NCBI GenBank assembly: GCA_028681035.1
Contig: JAQUJJ010000004.1
Coordinates: 1-60,940, forward strand
Length of the DNA: 60,940 nucleotides
DNA from: Candidatus Cloacimonadota bacterium
Lineage (GTDB): Bacteria > Cloacimonadota > Cloacimonadia > Cloacimonadales > Cloacimonadaceae
Direction of reading: 5' to 3'
Shown here: positions 33,976 through 42,380 of the stretch, in pieces
How the letters are laid out: each line of letters starts with the position of its first letter
Numbering within the stretch: position 1 is the first letter of the stretch
The notes under the pieces: model-generated
What the model was told of the DNA's origin: nothing
What the model saw: only the letters and a program-made list of their open reading frames with translations
Database searches by the model: none
Position numbers and translations under genes: made by a program

Positions 33976-34381
33976 TGCTCACCCCCTATATTGTTATCTG
34001 GATGACGATGAAATTACACTGCTGAAAAGCGTTACCGTTTCCCAAAGTTACGCAGCAGAAGAGACAATAATCCAAGCCGGTAACCGCAGCCGCGATATCA
34101 TCTGCGTGGAAAAAGGGAAAGTATCTATCCGCATTGATGGCGAAGACGGCAAGCTATTGGAAGTGGCAAGAATTGACGAAGGCAACCTGATTGGAGAGAT
34201 GAATTTCGTTATCCCCACCCGCAGAACTGCCAATGTGATTGCCCTTAGCAAAGTTCAAGCAGATATCTTCCCTTTCCAAGAGCTGTGCGAACTGCTGAAA
34301 ACAGAGCCAACCCTGGCGTATAAAGTATTTGCTGCATTGAACTTACAACTGCGGGATAAGTTTATTGCTATGTTAAAATGA
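33962..34381 (+). CDS. Cyclic-nucleotide-binding-fold protein B
   Basis: 139 aa, second cNMP-fold protein. ICVEKGKVSIRIDGEDGKLL and IDEGNLIGEMNFVIPTRRTA give the barrel and cassette (GEMNF, then RRTANV), closer to a functional cassette than protein A because an Arg precedes T-A. No HTH. It probably works with protein A as a regulatory or adaptor pair for the ABC transporter. A palindrome follows just after the stop. Confidence 0.8.
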   Translation: MQKHNAHPLYCYLDDDEITLLKSVTVSQSYAAEETIIQAGNRSRDIICVEKGKVSIRIDGEDGKLLEVARIDEGNLIGEMNFVIPTRRTANVIALSKVQADIFPFQELCELLKTEPTLAYKVFAALNLQLRDKFIAMLK

Positions 34382-34391
34382 TTAATCCTTC

Positions 34392-34474
34392 CTTGCTTGC
34401 ACTGCCCTATCATTACCCACTCATTGCCCTTGACGTGGGCAATGGGTGGGCAATGATAGGGCAATTCCAGCAAG
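34392..34474. repeat. Large palindrome (GCCCTATCATTGCCCACT family), copy 2
   Basis: Arms 34392-34430 and 34436-34474, outer part CTTGCTTGCACTGCCC against GGGCAATTCCAGCAAG, inner part nearly perfect. It stands 10 bases after the cNMP gene stop but has no T-run. Confidence 0.85.
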
Positions 34475-34612
34475 TAAGCCGATAAGGAGCACACATTAAT
34501 TATCCTGTTTATTTCATCAATGCCTTTGCGGATGCTGTGGCAAATCGGAATATGCCACCCCATGCTCGGCAAAACACTAGATGACAAGACTTATTGATAA
34601 AAGAGGTGGTTT

Positions 34613-35179
34613 ATGACAGATATCTTCCGTTGCCCCTGGGTTGGCACTAGCGAACTGATGATAAAGTATCACGATGAAGAGTGGGGCGTCCCCCTGCACA
34701 ACGACCGCAAGCTGTTCGAGTTCATCACTTTAGATGCCTTTCAGGCAGGCTTAAGCTGGGCTTGCATTATAAATAAACGGGAAAACTTCCGGCTTGCCTT
34801 CGATAACTTTGAAGCTGCTCAGATAGCTCTTTATGACGAAGCTAAGATAAGCCAGTTATTGCAAAACAGCGGCATTATCCGCAATAAAGCCAAGATAAAC
34901 GCCACCATCACGAATGCCCGCAGCTTTCTGGAGATTCAAGCGCAGTTTGGCAGCTTTGACAAATATATCTGGCAGTTCACCAAGGGCAAAACGCTGGTGA
35001 ATAAATGCAAAGAACTTAGCCATGTGCCGGTTAACAGCCCAGAATCAGATGCCATGAGCAAAGACCTGAAGAAGCGGGGATTTAAGTTTGTGGGAACTAC
35101 CATTTGCTACGCCTTCATGCAGGCTGCTGGCATGGTGAATGACCATTTGCTTACTTGCTTTAGATATAACCAAGTATAG
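34613..35179 (+). CDS. tag: DNA-3-methyladenine glycosylase I
   Basis: 188 aa. RCPWVGTSELMIKYHDEEWG is the TAG start, with the zinc Cys and His. LFEFITLDAFQAGLSWACII carries the base-pocket residues. The C-terminal VNDHLLTC supplies the other zinc His/Cys. It removes 3-methyladenine from alkylated DNA. AGAGG lies seven bases before ATG 34613. It is followed at 35188-35207 by a small hairpin, CGTAGGT-ctccga-ACCTACG, without a T-run. Confidence 0.93.
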   Translation: MTDIFRCPWVGTSELMIKYHDEEWGVPLHNDRKLFEFITLDAFQAGLSWACIINKRENFRLAFDNFEAAQIALYDEAKISQLLQNSGIIRNKAKINATITNARSFLEIQAQFGSFDKYIWQFTKGKTLVNKCKELSHVPVNSPESDAMSKDLKKRGFKFVGTTICYAFMQAAGMVNDHLLTCFRYNQV

Positions 35180-35291
35180 TAAAGTAGCGTAGGTCTCCGA
35201 ACCTACGAGAGAAAAATGCTTAGCAGCATTGGAATGCTCCTCTACAATGCCACTTCAGGCACAGCATAACAATAAACAAAATACTTGTTTG

Positions 35292-35756
35292 TTACAAGCC
35301 TACTCTCTTGACTGCACTAAGCAGTAGCCTTGCACCTATGTTAGCAAGAAGTGCTTGGATAAGGTTCGCCGGCACTTCTGCAACTGCTGCGGCAATGCCA
35401 AAGGCTGGTAAAATCCAAGTTCCCAGAAAATATACTACTACCATTATTAACGATCCTATAATGGGCATCAAGTAGCTTACAAAGGGTGCTTTATCCTTGC
35501 CAATACCGGCAATCAAACCTTCCAAACCTTTGGCTATCAGTGTGATGGGGGCGAATACGGGAAAGCCGATTAAATCCGCCATTGCAGAGCCGATACCGCC
35601 AGCCAGCATGCCCACCTTAGAGCCTGCATAAAGCCCTATAAACAGCACCGCTACATCGCCGAAGTTAAAATATCCCCCGCCGGGCAGAGGGATTCTGATT
35701 AGATAGGTAGCCAGTGTAACTATCACGGTAAAGCCAACGAATTTATACCACTTCAT
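35292..35756 (-). CDS. ECF transporter substrate-binding (S) component
   Basis: 154 aa, about five or six membrane helices, with YFNFGDVAVLFIGLYAG and GGIGSAMADLIGFPVFAP in the order of the ECF-type S components (PF12822-like), and LIAKGLEGLIAGIG. It binds the vitamin in the membrane and pairs with EcfT and the ATPases. In an operon headed by a pyridoxal-kinase-like gene, vitamin B6 is the likely cargo (PdxU-type). ATG 35756 was chosen with AGGAG five bases upstream; the adjacent ATG at 35759 leaves two. Overlaps the EcfT gene end. Confidence 0.8.
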   Translation of the reverse strand: MKWYKFVGFTVIVTLATYLIRIPLPGGGYFNFGDVAVLFIGLYAGSKVGMLAGGIGSAMADLIGFPVFAPITLIAKGLEGLIAGIGKDKAPFVSYLMPIIGSLIMVVVYFLGTWILPAFGIAAAVAEVPANLIQALLANIGARLLLSAVKRVGL

Positions 35757-36381
35757 CATTTCTCCTATGGCAGTGTTTTATGCGGTTATCAATCAGTTCA
35801 CCCTTTAGTTCCGATTCCATGATCACGATGTAAATAATTGCCAATAGGTTCGTTAACCTAAGGCGAACAACTCTGTTCCAATAGCTTAGTTTTAGCTGGT
35901 TGCTGGGAACATAATCCAGATACGTTTCCAGCTTGGTTTGGGATGAGAAAGCGGAGCGAAACAAGATTCTGCCCAACAGCAGGTATTTTAGTTTGTTTAT
36001 GCCAAGCGGGAGCTGCAAAACATCTTTCCACTTTAGGACATGAAAGCCAATTTCGAACATCAACACCATATTTAGCAGCACCATCATCCGTACAGAACCA
36101 TATGCAAACCAGTAACTTGCCGCCGATATCTTGGTTGGTGTAGGATTGAAACCAATTAGCGCAAACAATACATACATCACCGCCAAAGTTATCAGGAAAG
36201 GCAGTAATACAAGGATACTTTTTAGCAAATGCCGTATCCCCTTTTGGATTGCAAGTATCATTGCAACAAGCACTAAGAAGCCAAGCTGTAGTGCTAATTG
36301 GTTTAGCCAGATAATGCCTACCAACACGAATAAGGCAATGAGACTGCCGATTACTAGCGGGACTTTAAGGAGTGGCTTCAT
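35743..36381 (-). CDS. ECF transporter transmembrane (EcfT) component
   Basis: 212 aa with four or five hydrophobic segments at the N-terminal side (VPLVIGSLIALFVLVGIIWL and following) and a C-terminal cytoplasmic part. The usual A-R-G/S ATPase-coupling motifs are weak; RILFRSAFSSQTKLETYLDY is the nearest. ATG 36381 fits a normal EcfT start (MKPLLKVPLV); the frame extends to 36453 inside the ATPase gene. It overlaps the Walker-half ATPase by 17 bases. Operon order: kinase, signature half, Walker half, EcfT, S component. Confidence 0.72.
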   Translation of the reverse strand: MKPLLKVPLVIGSLIALFVLVGIIWLNQLALQLGFLVLVAMILAIQKGIRHLLKSILVLLPFLITLAVMYVLFALIGFNPTPTKISAASYWFAYGSVRMMVLLNMVLMFEIGFHVLKWKDVLQLPLGINKLKYLLLGRILFRSAFSSQTKLETYLDYVPSNQLKLSYWNRVVRLRLTNLLAIIYIVIMESELKGELIDNRIKHCHRRNDEVV

Positions 36382-36904
36382 ATATCTCGCTTTGTCCCAC
36401 CGAAAGCGGTTTGAAGTTGATTGTAGCATCCTGCACCGTAGAATATTGCCCACGATGATCGCAGAAGATAAGTAGAAGTTTCGGACAAAGAAGCTGCAAT
36501 GCCGCTACGATCTCGTCCAGGTAAATCGTCTCATCCAACACCGCCACCACACTGCGCTGCTCCCTTGCTAGAGCTGTTTTTAGGTCTTGCAGCAGGTAGT
36601 CAATAGCAGCCTTCTCACTATCAACTTTGTCTCTATAACCCTTAATCGCTGCATCTGCTTTAATAGCATAGAACTCTTTGTGCATTTGTTGCTCAATATA
36701 CAGGATATAGTGCTCTGCCTTGTTTTGTTTCAATGTGGGCAGGATGAAATGCTTGATAAAAGAGCTTTTTCCGGAACCATTGGCACCTTCCAGCTTGTAA
36801 ATCTTGCTGATTTTAAACTCAAGTGGTTCAGGAATAAGCAGCTTAAAACCCTTCCAAACGCTTGTAGTGCCAGCTTCAATCTGTAGCACTTGGCTCACAA
36901 ACAA
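36365..36904 (-). CDS. ABC ATPase half with Walker A and B but no signature motif
   Basis: 179 aa. Walker A GANGSGKSS (40-48), a Q-loop Gln (YIEQQ, 70-73), Walker B VVAVLDE (119-125, Asp124 and Glu125) and a switch-type His (CDHRG, His150). No LSGGQ-like sequence lies between Walker A and Walker B, where the helical subdomain is short. In an ABC dimer each site needs Walker A/B of one subunit and the signature of the other; the preceding gene encodes just that signature. The ATG lies 28 bases before the end of that gene. It may be the ECF ATPase of this operon in a reduced form. Confidence 0.75.
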   Translation of the reverse strand: MFVSQVLQIEAGTTSVWKGFKLLIPEPLEFKISKIYKLEGANGSGKSSFIKHFILPTLKQNKAEHYILYIEQQMHKEFYAIKADAAIKGYRDKVDSEKAAIDYLLQDLKTALAREQRSVVAVLDETIYLDEIVAALQLLCPKLLLIFCDHRGQYSTVQDATINFKPLSVGQSEIYEATP

Positions 36905-37262
36905 TATCTTTGGTGGTTTTAGCGTTATCTATCAGTCGTAAAGCTTCTCTACGAATGGCTTCATCCAGGCTATCCAGCAAGTGCCAATAACATATCTTGG
37001 CTGCGGGTGAGGACAGCGAAAGAATCAACATCAGCAAGGTTTTCTGCCCGCCAGAAAGTTCTTCAAGCCTTGTTTCTGGGCTTAACTGCTTTCCCGTTAA
37101 GCGAAGGTAATCTTTTAGCCAAGCGGAATCCTTATTATATTGCAAGTTATACAGCTTAAGCTCATCGGCAAGGCTATCATTGGAGATAAGCGGATGCCTG
37201 CCATCACAAATCAGGTATTCATCTGCATATTTGCCATAGCTATTTATCCAGTTTGTTATCAT
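36876..37262 (-). CDS. ABC ATPase half with the signature motif but no Walker A
   Basis: 128 aa. ELSGGQKTLLMLI (68-80, LSGGQ at 69-73) and a D-loop-like DSLDE (97-101) are clear; the Walker B position (KICYWHLLD) lacks the Asp-Glu pair, and no P-loop exists because the protein begins near where a Q-loop would be. An in-frame TGA lies five codons upstream of ATG 37262, so it is not a longer frame. ATGA overlap with the kinase gene; 29-base overlap with the Walker half. Either a functional partner subunit or a truncated relic of an EcfA protein. Confidence 0.7.
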   Translation of the reverse strand: MITNWINSYGKYADEYLICDGRHPLISNDSLADELKLYNLQYNKDSAWLKDYLRLTGKQLSPETRLEELSGGQKTLLMLILSLSSPAAKICYWHLLDSLDEAIRREALRLIDNAKTTKDIVCEPSATD

Positions 37263-38296
37263 CGAGGTTTCGTGTCAGCTTGGGGTGAAAGTTGGGATGG
37301 AAGTGGGGATGGCAGTGGGGGTGGAAATTGGGATGGAAGTTGGGATGGCAGTGGGGGTGGAAGTTGGGATGGCAGTGAGGGTGGAAGTTGGGATGGCAAA
37401 CTCCGATTTGCCATAGCATTCGGAGAATGCTCCGATGACAGCTCTGCTGTCACTGCCAATTCGGAGATTGGCAGCCCATTGGCAAGCTGAGCCAGCGTTT
37501 TATCCAGGCAAATCCCTTCTCTTCCATCCCGCTTGCAGCTAAGTGTCTCCAATATAGCTGCATGGATGAAATCTATCACTTGAGGTATAGCTTCTGTAAT
37601 GGGTATGTTGCACAGTACTTTGGCTATAATCAGCGAAGTGAACACATCACCAGTTCCAGAATAGAAATACGGCACATAATGGCAGGAATAGGTCTGCAAG
37701 CTTTGCTCTTGGTAATATGCAACCAGAGTATGGGTTTTATCCTGCTGAGGAATGCTAGTGATAATTACTTGCTTAGCACCCATTTTACATAGGCTAAGGC
37801 AGATAGTTTCTATTTCAGCGAGGCTGGGAATAGCTTGTAGCGCTGTAGCCGTTAAAAAACAAGCCTCCGTGTAATTCGGGGTTATAATATCCGCAAAAGC
37901 AATCGCCTTCTTCATAGCGGTTACCATACTCTCATCATAACAACTATATAGCTCGCCATCATCAGCCAACACTGGATCTACAACTACCATGCCATCGGGT
38001 GTCAATAGAGAAGAAACCGCATCGATAAGAATATCCACTTGCGCGGGACTACCCAGAAAGCCGCTATAAATAAGGTCGTATTTTATCCCCAAACTCTTCC
38101 AGTGCGTTAATGTATCCCGCATGAAGGGCGTGGTATCCTGCATCACATAATTCGGGTAACAAGTATTCGCAGAGAGGATGGCAGTAGGAAAAGGACAAAC
38201 CTGTATTCCGTAATGATACATGATGGGAATAATCGCCATCAGCGAGGTATGCCCCACACCGGAAAGATCGTGCATCGCCAATAATCGCTTGTCCAT
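37259..38296 (-). CDS. Pyridoxal/pyridoxine kinase-like protein with Pro/Gln-rich tail
   Basis: 345 aa. The first ~275 residues are a PdxK/PdxY-type kinase: LLAMHDLSGVGHTSL, YDLIYSGFLGSPAQVDIL, VVVDPVLADDGELYS, ITPNYTEACFL and FYSGTGDVFTSL (Gly/Asp catalytic loop). It would phosphorylate vitamin B6 and trap it in the cell. Residues ~295-338 are low-complexity (PSQLPPSLPSQLPPPLPSQL and so on), not found in PdxY, which is about 287 aa. The tail is encoded by a 12/24-base tandem repeat. It heads the operon with ECF components, which suggests uptake and trapping of one vitamin. Other ribokinase-family substrates (HMP) are possible. Confidence 0.82.
   Translation of the reverse strand: MDKRLLAMHDLSGVGHTSLMAIIPIMYHYGIQVCPFPTAILSANTCYPNYVMQDTTPFMRDTLTHWKSLGIKYDLIYSGFLGSPAQVDILIDAVSSLLTPDGMVVVDPVLADDGELYSCYDESMVTAMKKAIAFADIITPNYTEACFLTATALQAIPSLAEIETICLSLCKMGAKQVIITSIPQQDKTHTLVAYYQEQSLQTYSCHYVPYFYSGTGDVFTSLIIAKVLCNIPITEAIPQVIDFIHAAILETLSCKRDGREGICLDKTLAQLANGLPISELAVTAELSSEHSPNAMANRSLPSQLPPSLPSQLPPPLPSQLPSQFPPPLPSPLPSQLSPQADTKPR
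37285..37399. repeat. In-frame tandem repeat, 12/24-bp modules
   Basis: Repeats of TTGGGATGGCAGTGGGGGTG type modules (plus strand) with small changes, all multiples of three, encoding the PSQLPPPL-like tail of the kinase. It lies directly upstream of the truncated ATPase half. Confidence 0.8.
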
Positions 38297-38401
38297 ATCT
38301 GCTGTGCAAACTCCCTAAAATTTACTTGTTTAGAACAAATAATATAGATGGCAGCTTACTGTCAATCTCTCATTGGTTGAGAGTGCTGACGTGCTGACGC
38401 T

Positions 38402-38432
38402 CTGGAGTGCTGGAGTGCTGGAGTGCTGGAGT
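38402..38432. repeat. Tandem repeat, 8-bp unit CTGGAGTG
   Basis: About four copies in a row, with CAGCACTTCAGAACACCAGC at 38833-38852 followed by ACTCCAGC giving the complement 400 bases away. Confidence 0.7.
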
Positions 38433-38729
38433 AGTGGAGTCGCTTAGCTGTAACTTCACACGCCCTCGTGTGAATTGATGAGGCAACAGTCGAGGCGACT
38501 GTTATTACGAGTTTCGGTTTGTTAGCGTGGAGTCGTTTCGGCATAGGTATCCTACAAGGTGTTCCTTGCTTGGCTGCCGGAAGGACTACACCGTCCATGG
38601 CAGCATTATTCGCTGTAGTCATTAACGCCGATAAATCTATCAGTCGGCTATTGTTATATTGCCGTTAACAAACCATTACTCTCGTCTAAGGCTGTTTCAC
38701 ACGTAGCATAGTGAAATTACTATCTGTGC

Positions 38730-38770
38730 CAGGCAAGATGCCTGTTAAACCAGTATAGGCGAGACGCCTA
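38730..38770. repeat. Pair of short palindromes (CAGGC-aagat-GCCTG and TAGGC-gagac-GCCTA)
   Basis: CAGGCAAGATGCCTG (38730-38744) and TAGGCGAGACGCCTA (38756-38770). Both types recur near 215 and 59611-59700, always close together. Confidence 0.7.
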
Positions 38771-38936
38771 CAGCTCCAAAATAGTGGTACTTCGGCACAT
38801 CTACACGATATTACATCAATACGCCAACACCCCAGCACTTCAGAACACCAGCACTCCAGCATCTTTTTTAAGATATCCTTTGACAGATTTTCGCTGCTAT
38901 GAATCCTTAGTTTTAAGTTAAGAGATGGAGAGAGAG

Positions 38937-41900
38937 ATGTCCTTTGTACATTTACATAATCATACACAGTACAGCCTGTTAGATGGTGCTTGCCGCGTGG
39001 ATAGAATGGTAGATTTGGCAATTGAAATGAAAATGCCGGCGGTTTCCATTACCGACCACGGGAATCTGTTTGGGGTCATAGATTTTTACAAATACGCCCG
39101 CAAGAAAGGCATAAAGCCCATTATCGGCACGGAAGCTTATATCATCAATAGCGATTTGGGCGACCCTCAAAGCAAGAACGACAGCAGACACCATCTGATC
39201 CTGCTTGCTATGAACTATACTGGCTATAAAAACCTGATGAAACTCTCCTCCAAGTCTTATATCGACGGTTTTTATTACAAACCACGTATCTCGAAAAAGC
39301 TTTTATCGGAATATAGCGAAGGGCTAATCTGTTTATCTGCATGTGTTAAAGGCGAAATCCCTTCCCTCATCCTGAACGATAGGATGAAACAAGCCAAAGA
39401 AACAGCACAGTGGTACAAAGACCTCTTCGGAGACCGCTATTATATTGAGCTGCAGGATCACAAGCTGGATTTGGAGAAAGCCGTAGCCCCACGCTTAATT
39501 GCCCTGGCGCAGGAACTGGATATCCCCATGGTGCTTACCAACGATTGCCACTATCTGCACCAGAGCGACCATGAAGCCCATGATATACTGCTGTGCATTC
39601 AGACTGGTAAGCTACTTAATGACCCGGGCAGAATGCGTTATAACACCACACAGCTCTATTTTAAATCGCCTGAAGAGATGCAGGCTATTTTCCCAGATGT
39701 GCCGGAGGCATATAGCAACACCCTTAAAATTGCCGAAAGGATAGATTTGGAACTGCATTATGACGAGTTCCTGCTGCCTAAGGTGGAGACTCCCCCTGAG
39801 TTCAGTAGTATGGGAGAATACCTGCGCCATTTATGCATCGAAAGTGCTCCCAAGAAGTATCCCGATATGCGGGAAGAAGTAATAGAGCGTATAGATTATG
39901 AGCTTGGCGTGATAGATAGGATGGGCTTTAATGGCTATTTTCTGGTGGTGAAGGATATCATTGATAACGCTAGGAAACAGAACGTTCCGGTGGGTCCGGG
40001 GCGTGGCTCTGCTGCGGGTAGTATAATAGCTTATTTGCTTGATATCACTTTGATAGATCCGCTTAAATACGGCTTGCTCTTTGAACGTTTCCTAAATCCT
40101 GATCGGATAAGCATGCCCGATATAGATATAGATTTCTGTGCACAGGGCAGAGGAAAGGTGATAGACTACATTGTGCAACGCTTTGGCAGAAACAGCGTAA
40201 CGCAAATTGTTACCTTTGGTACGCTGGGACCGAAATCCGTGATAAAGGACGTAGCCCGTGTGCTAAGCGTTCCCGCCTCAGAAGCCAATATCATTACTAA
40301 AACTATCCCCGGAATCGTAAAAAGCTTGGAAGAAGCCTTCACCCAATATCCAGAGTTTGCCACCTTAATAAGCCAGAATGATTTGTACAAAAGCATCTAT
40401 ACTCATTCCCAAGTGCTGGAAGGCTTGGTACGCCAAACAGGTATTCATGCAGCAGGAGTGGTTATAGCACCCGGCGATTTAACCGATTACGTGCCTTTAG
40501 CGGTAAGCATCCAAAAAGATGGCGATAACGTGAATCTCGTTCAGTACGAAGGGAAATGGCTGGATGATTTAAGGCTGTTGAAGATGGATATACTGGGGCT
40601 AAAGACCCTTACGCTGATTCAAAAAACGATAGACCTGGTAAAACAATCCCAAAACGTTGATATCGACATCCGTAACCTGAAACTCGATGATAAGAAAGTA
40701 TATACTTTACTGGGAAAGGGCGAGACAGACGGTATTTTTCAGTTCGAATCCGATGGCATGCGTAAATATCTAATGGACTTAAAGCCCAATCTGTTCGAAG
40801 ATTTAATTGCCATGGTTGCGCTATACAGACCAGGACCTATGCGCTTTATCGATAGCTACATAGCGCGTAAACACGGCAAGGAAAAGGTTGTTTATGACCA
40901 TCCTTTGGTGGAAACAACCTTAAAAGAGACCTATGGTGTTACAGTGTATCAGGAACAGTTGATGCGCATCTCGAGGGAGCTTGGCGGCTTAACTGGCGGC
41001 GAGGCAGATATGCTACGTAAAGCCATGGGGAAAAAGAACCTGGACTTGATGCTAACCTACCATGACAAGATATTGGAAGGCGCAAAGGCAAATGGCGTCC
41101 CAGAAACAACCACAGAAAAGATATGGCAGGATTGGCTGAATTTCGCACAGTATGCCTTTAATAAATCCCATGCCACTTGCTATGCTCTGGTAGCGTATCA
41201 GACTGCATTTCTTAAGACACATTACTCTGTGGAGTTTATGGCGGCATTACTATCTTTGGAAGATGATCCTTCCGCCATCCCAAGTAAGATTGAAGTATGC
41301 AAGAACATGGGAATAAAGATTATCCCTCCCAACCTGAACCGCAGTGACAGCGAATTCAGCGTTCACGGCAAGGAAGTGTTATTTGGCTTGCGTGCCATTA
41401 AGAACCTGGGTGAATCAGCTATGCGGGCTGTTATTGAAGATAGGCTAGCATCTGGGGTTTACACGAATATCTTTAGCTTTTGCAGTCGGTTGGATAGCTC
41501 GTCTGTAAACAAAACCGTGCTGGAAAGTTTGATTGCATCGGGAGCAATGGATGAACTGGAAGGCAGCCGAGCACAGAAATGGGCAGTAATAGAGCAAGCT
41601 TTGGCTTTTAGCAGCGGAGAGCAGCGCGACCGCAAAAAGGGACAGACCACTTTATTCGACCTGATAAGTGATGAAGATAACGATGCAGATTACTTTCCTC
41701 CCCTCCCTCCAGTAGAGCCATGGACTTATTTGTACCAACTGGATAAAGAAAAGGATGTTTTGGGCTTCTACATGAGCGGACATCCGCTTTTTGAATACCG
41801 CAGTTTGATTAAAAACCTTAGCTCTGCCAATTCGCAGACAGGCAAGAGCAAATCCTCTGGCGACCTGATGTTAGCCGGAATTGTTAGCTCCATCTCTAAG

Positions 41901-42380
41901 AAAAAGGATAATAAGGGCAATCCCATTGCCTTTGTGGAGTTTGAAGACCTTAGCGGGAAGTTTGAAGTGCCTCTGTTTAACAGAGACTACCAACAGTTTT
42001 TTGCTGCTCTCATTCCCGGCAAAGTGTATTTTATAATTGGCAGTAAAAGCACCTTCAATGGCAACGACGATGGTATCTTACGGGTTATGCCACAAGATAT
42101 TGTTCCTTTTGAAGACCTATCTTTGGTGCTGCGCGGTGAACTGAAGGTGCTGCTAAACCATGAACAGATTAAGAAGGGATTTCTGAACGAGATAGGAACT
42201 TGGTCTAAAACCCATCCCGGCGGATTTAAATTGCAAACTCAGGTGCAGACAGAGGACTTGAACAGCTACCTTTTGGAATCCAGAAAACTAATATTCCCAG
42301 ATAACAATGTCCTGAGCTGGTTAGAAAAAGAACGGATTGACTTTCAATTGAGGATTGTAACAAATGGTAAAAGCACTTAG
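38937..42380 (+). CDS. dnaE: DNA polymerase III alpha subunit
   Basis: 1147 aa, DnaE1-type replicative polymerase. The PHP domain begins FVHLHNHTQYSLLDGA; palm GPGRGSAAGSIIAYLL (about 355-370) and PDIDIDF (catalytic Asp residues, ~394-401) follow, then HHH-type and OB regions (MLAGIVSSISKKKDNKGNPI). ATG 38937 was chosen with GGAG at 38928-38931 five bases upstream; an in-frame ATG at 38925 would place that site inside. Ends inside the start of the first GWxTD gene (17-base overlap), an unusual coupling of replication and envelope genes. Confidence 0.95.
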   Translation: MSFVHLHNHTQYSLLDGACRVDRMVDLAIEMKMPAVSITDHGNLFGVIDFYKYARKKGIKPIIGTEAYIINSDLGDPQSKNDSRHHLILLAMNYTGYKNLMKLSSKSYIDGFYYKPRISKKLLSEYSEGLICLSACVKGEIPSLILNDRMKQAKETAQWYKDLFGDRYYIELQDHKLDLEKAVAPRLIALAQELDIPMVLTNDCHYLHQSDHEAHDILLCIQTGKLLNDPGRMRYNTTQLYFKSPEEMQAIFPDVPEAYSNTLKIAERIDLELHYDEFLLPKVETPPEFSSMGEYLRHLCIESAPKKYPDMREEVIERIDYELGVIDRMGFNGYFLVVKDIIDNARKQNVPVGPGRGSAAGSIIAYLLDITLIDPLKYGLLFERFLNPDRISMPDIDIDFCAQGRGKVIDYIVQRFGRNSVTQIVTFGTLGPKSVIKDVARVLSVPASEANIITKTIPGIVKSLEEAFTQYPEFATLISQNDLYKSIYTHSQVLEGLVRQTGIHAAGVVIAPGDLTDYVPLAVSIQKDGDNVNLVQYEGKWLDDLRLLKMDILGLKTLTLIQKTIDLVKQSQNVDIDIRNLKLDDKKVYTLLGKGETDGIFQFESDGMRKYLMDLKPNLFEDLIAMVALYRPGPMRFIDSYIARKHGKEKVVYDHPLVETTLKETYGVTVYQEQLMRISRELGGLTGGEADMLRKAMGKKNLDLMLTYHDKILEGAKANGVPETTTEKIWQDWLNFAQYAFNKSHATCYALVAYQTAFLKTHYSVEFMAALLSLEDDPSAIPSKIEVCKNMGIKIIPPNLNRSDSEFSVHGKEVLFGLRAIKNLGESAMRAVIEDRLASGVYTNIFSFCSRLDSSSVNKTVLESLIASGAMDELEGSRAQKWAVIEQALAFSSGEQRDRKKGQTTLFDLISDEDNDADYFPPLPPVEPWTYLYQLDKEKDVLGFYMSGHPLFEYRSLIKNLSSANSQTGKSKSSGDLMLAGIVSSISKKKDNKGNPIAFVEFEDLSGKFEVPLFNRDYQQFFAALIPGKVYFIIGSKSTFNGNDDGILRVMPQDIVPFEDLSLVLRGELKVLLNHEQIKKGFLNEIGTWSKTHPGGFKLQTQVQTEDLNSYLLESRKLIFPDNNVLSWLEKERIDFQLRIVTNGKST

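Larger units (their letters stand above)
38297..38936. other. Divergent intergenic region with short repeats between the B6 operon and dnaE
   Basis: 640 bases without a gene. It contains an 8-bp tandem (38402-38432), its inverted counterpart near 38833-38862, and two short palindromes (38730-38744, 38756-38770). Plus- and minus-strand frames up to 111 codons here show no motif. Confidence 0.6.

Noticed and set aside
35188..35207. Hairpin CGTAGGT/ACCTACG after tag as a terminator
   Set aside because: No T-run on either side on either strand; it is more likely one of the short intergenic palindromes.
36365..37262. The two ATPase halves as one ABC gene broken by a frameshift
   Set aside because: The order is signature first and Walker A second, opposite to a single ABC ATPase, so a simple frameshift cannot join them into one.
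38362..39021. Frames of 86 and 111 codons on the minus strand before dnaE
   Set aside because: They overlap repeats and the dnaE start, have no ribosome site, and show no conserved pattern.
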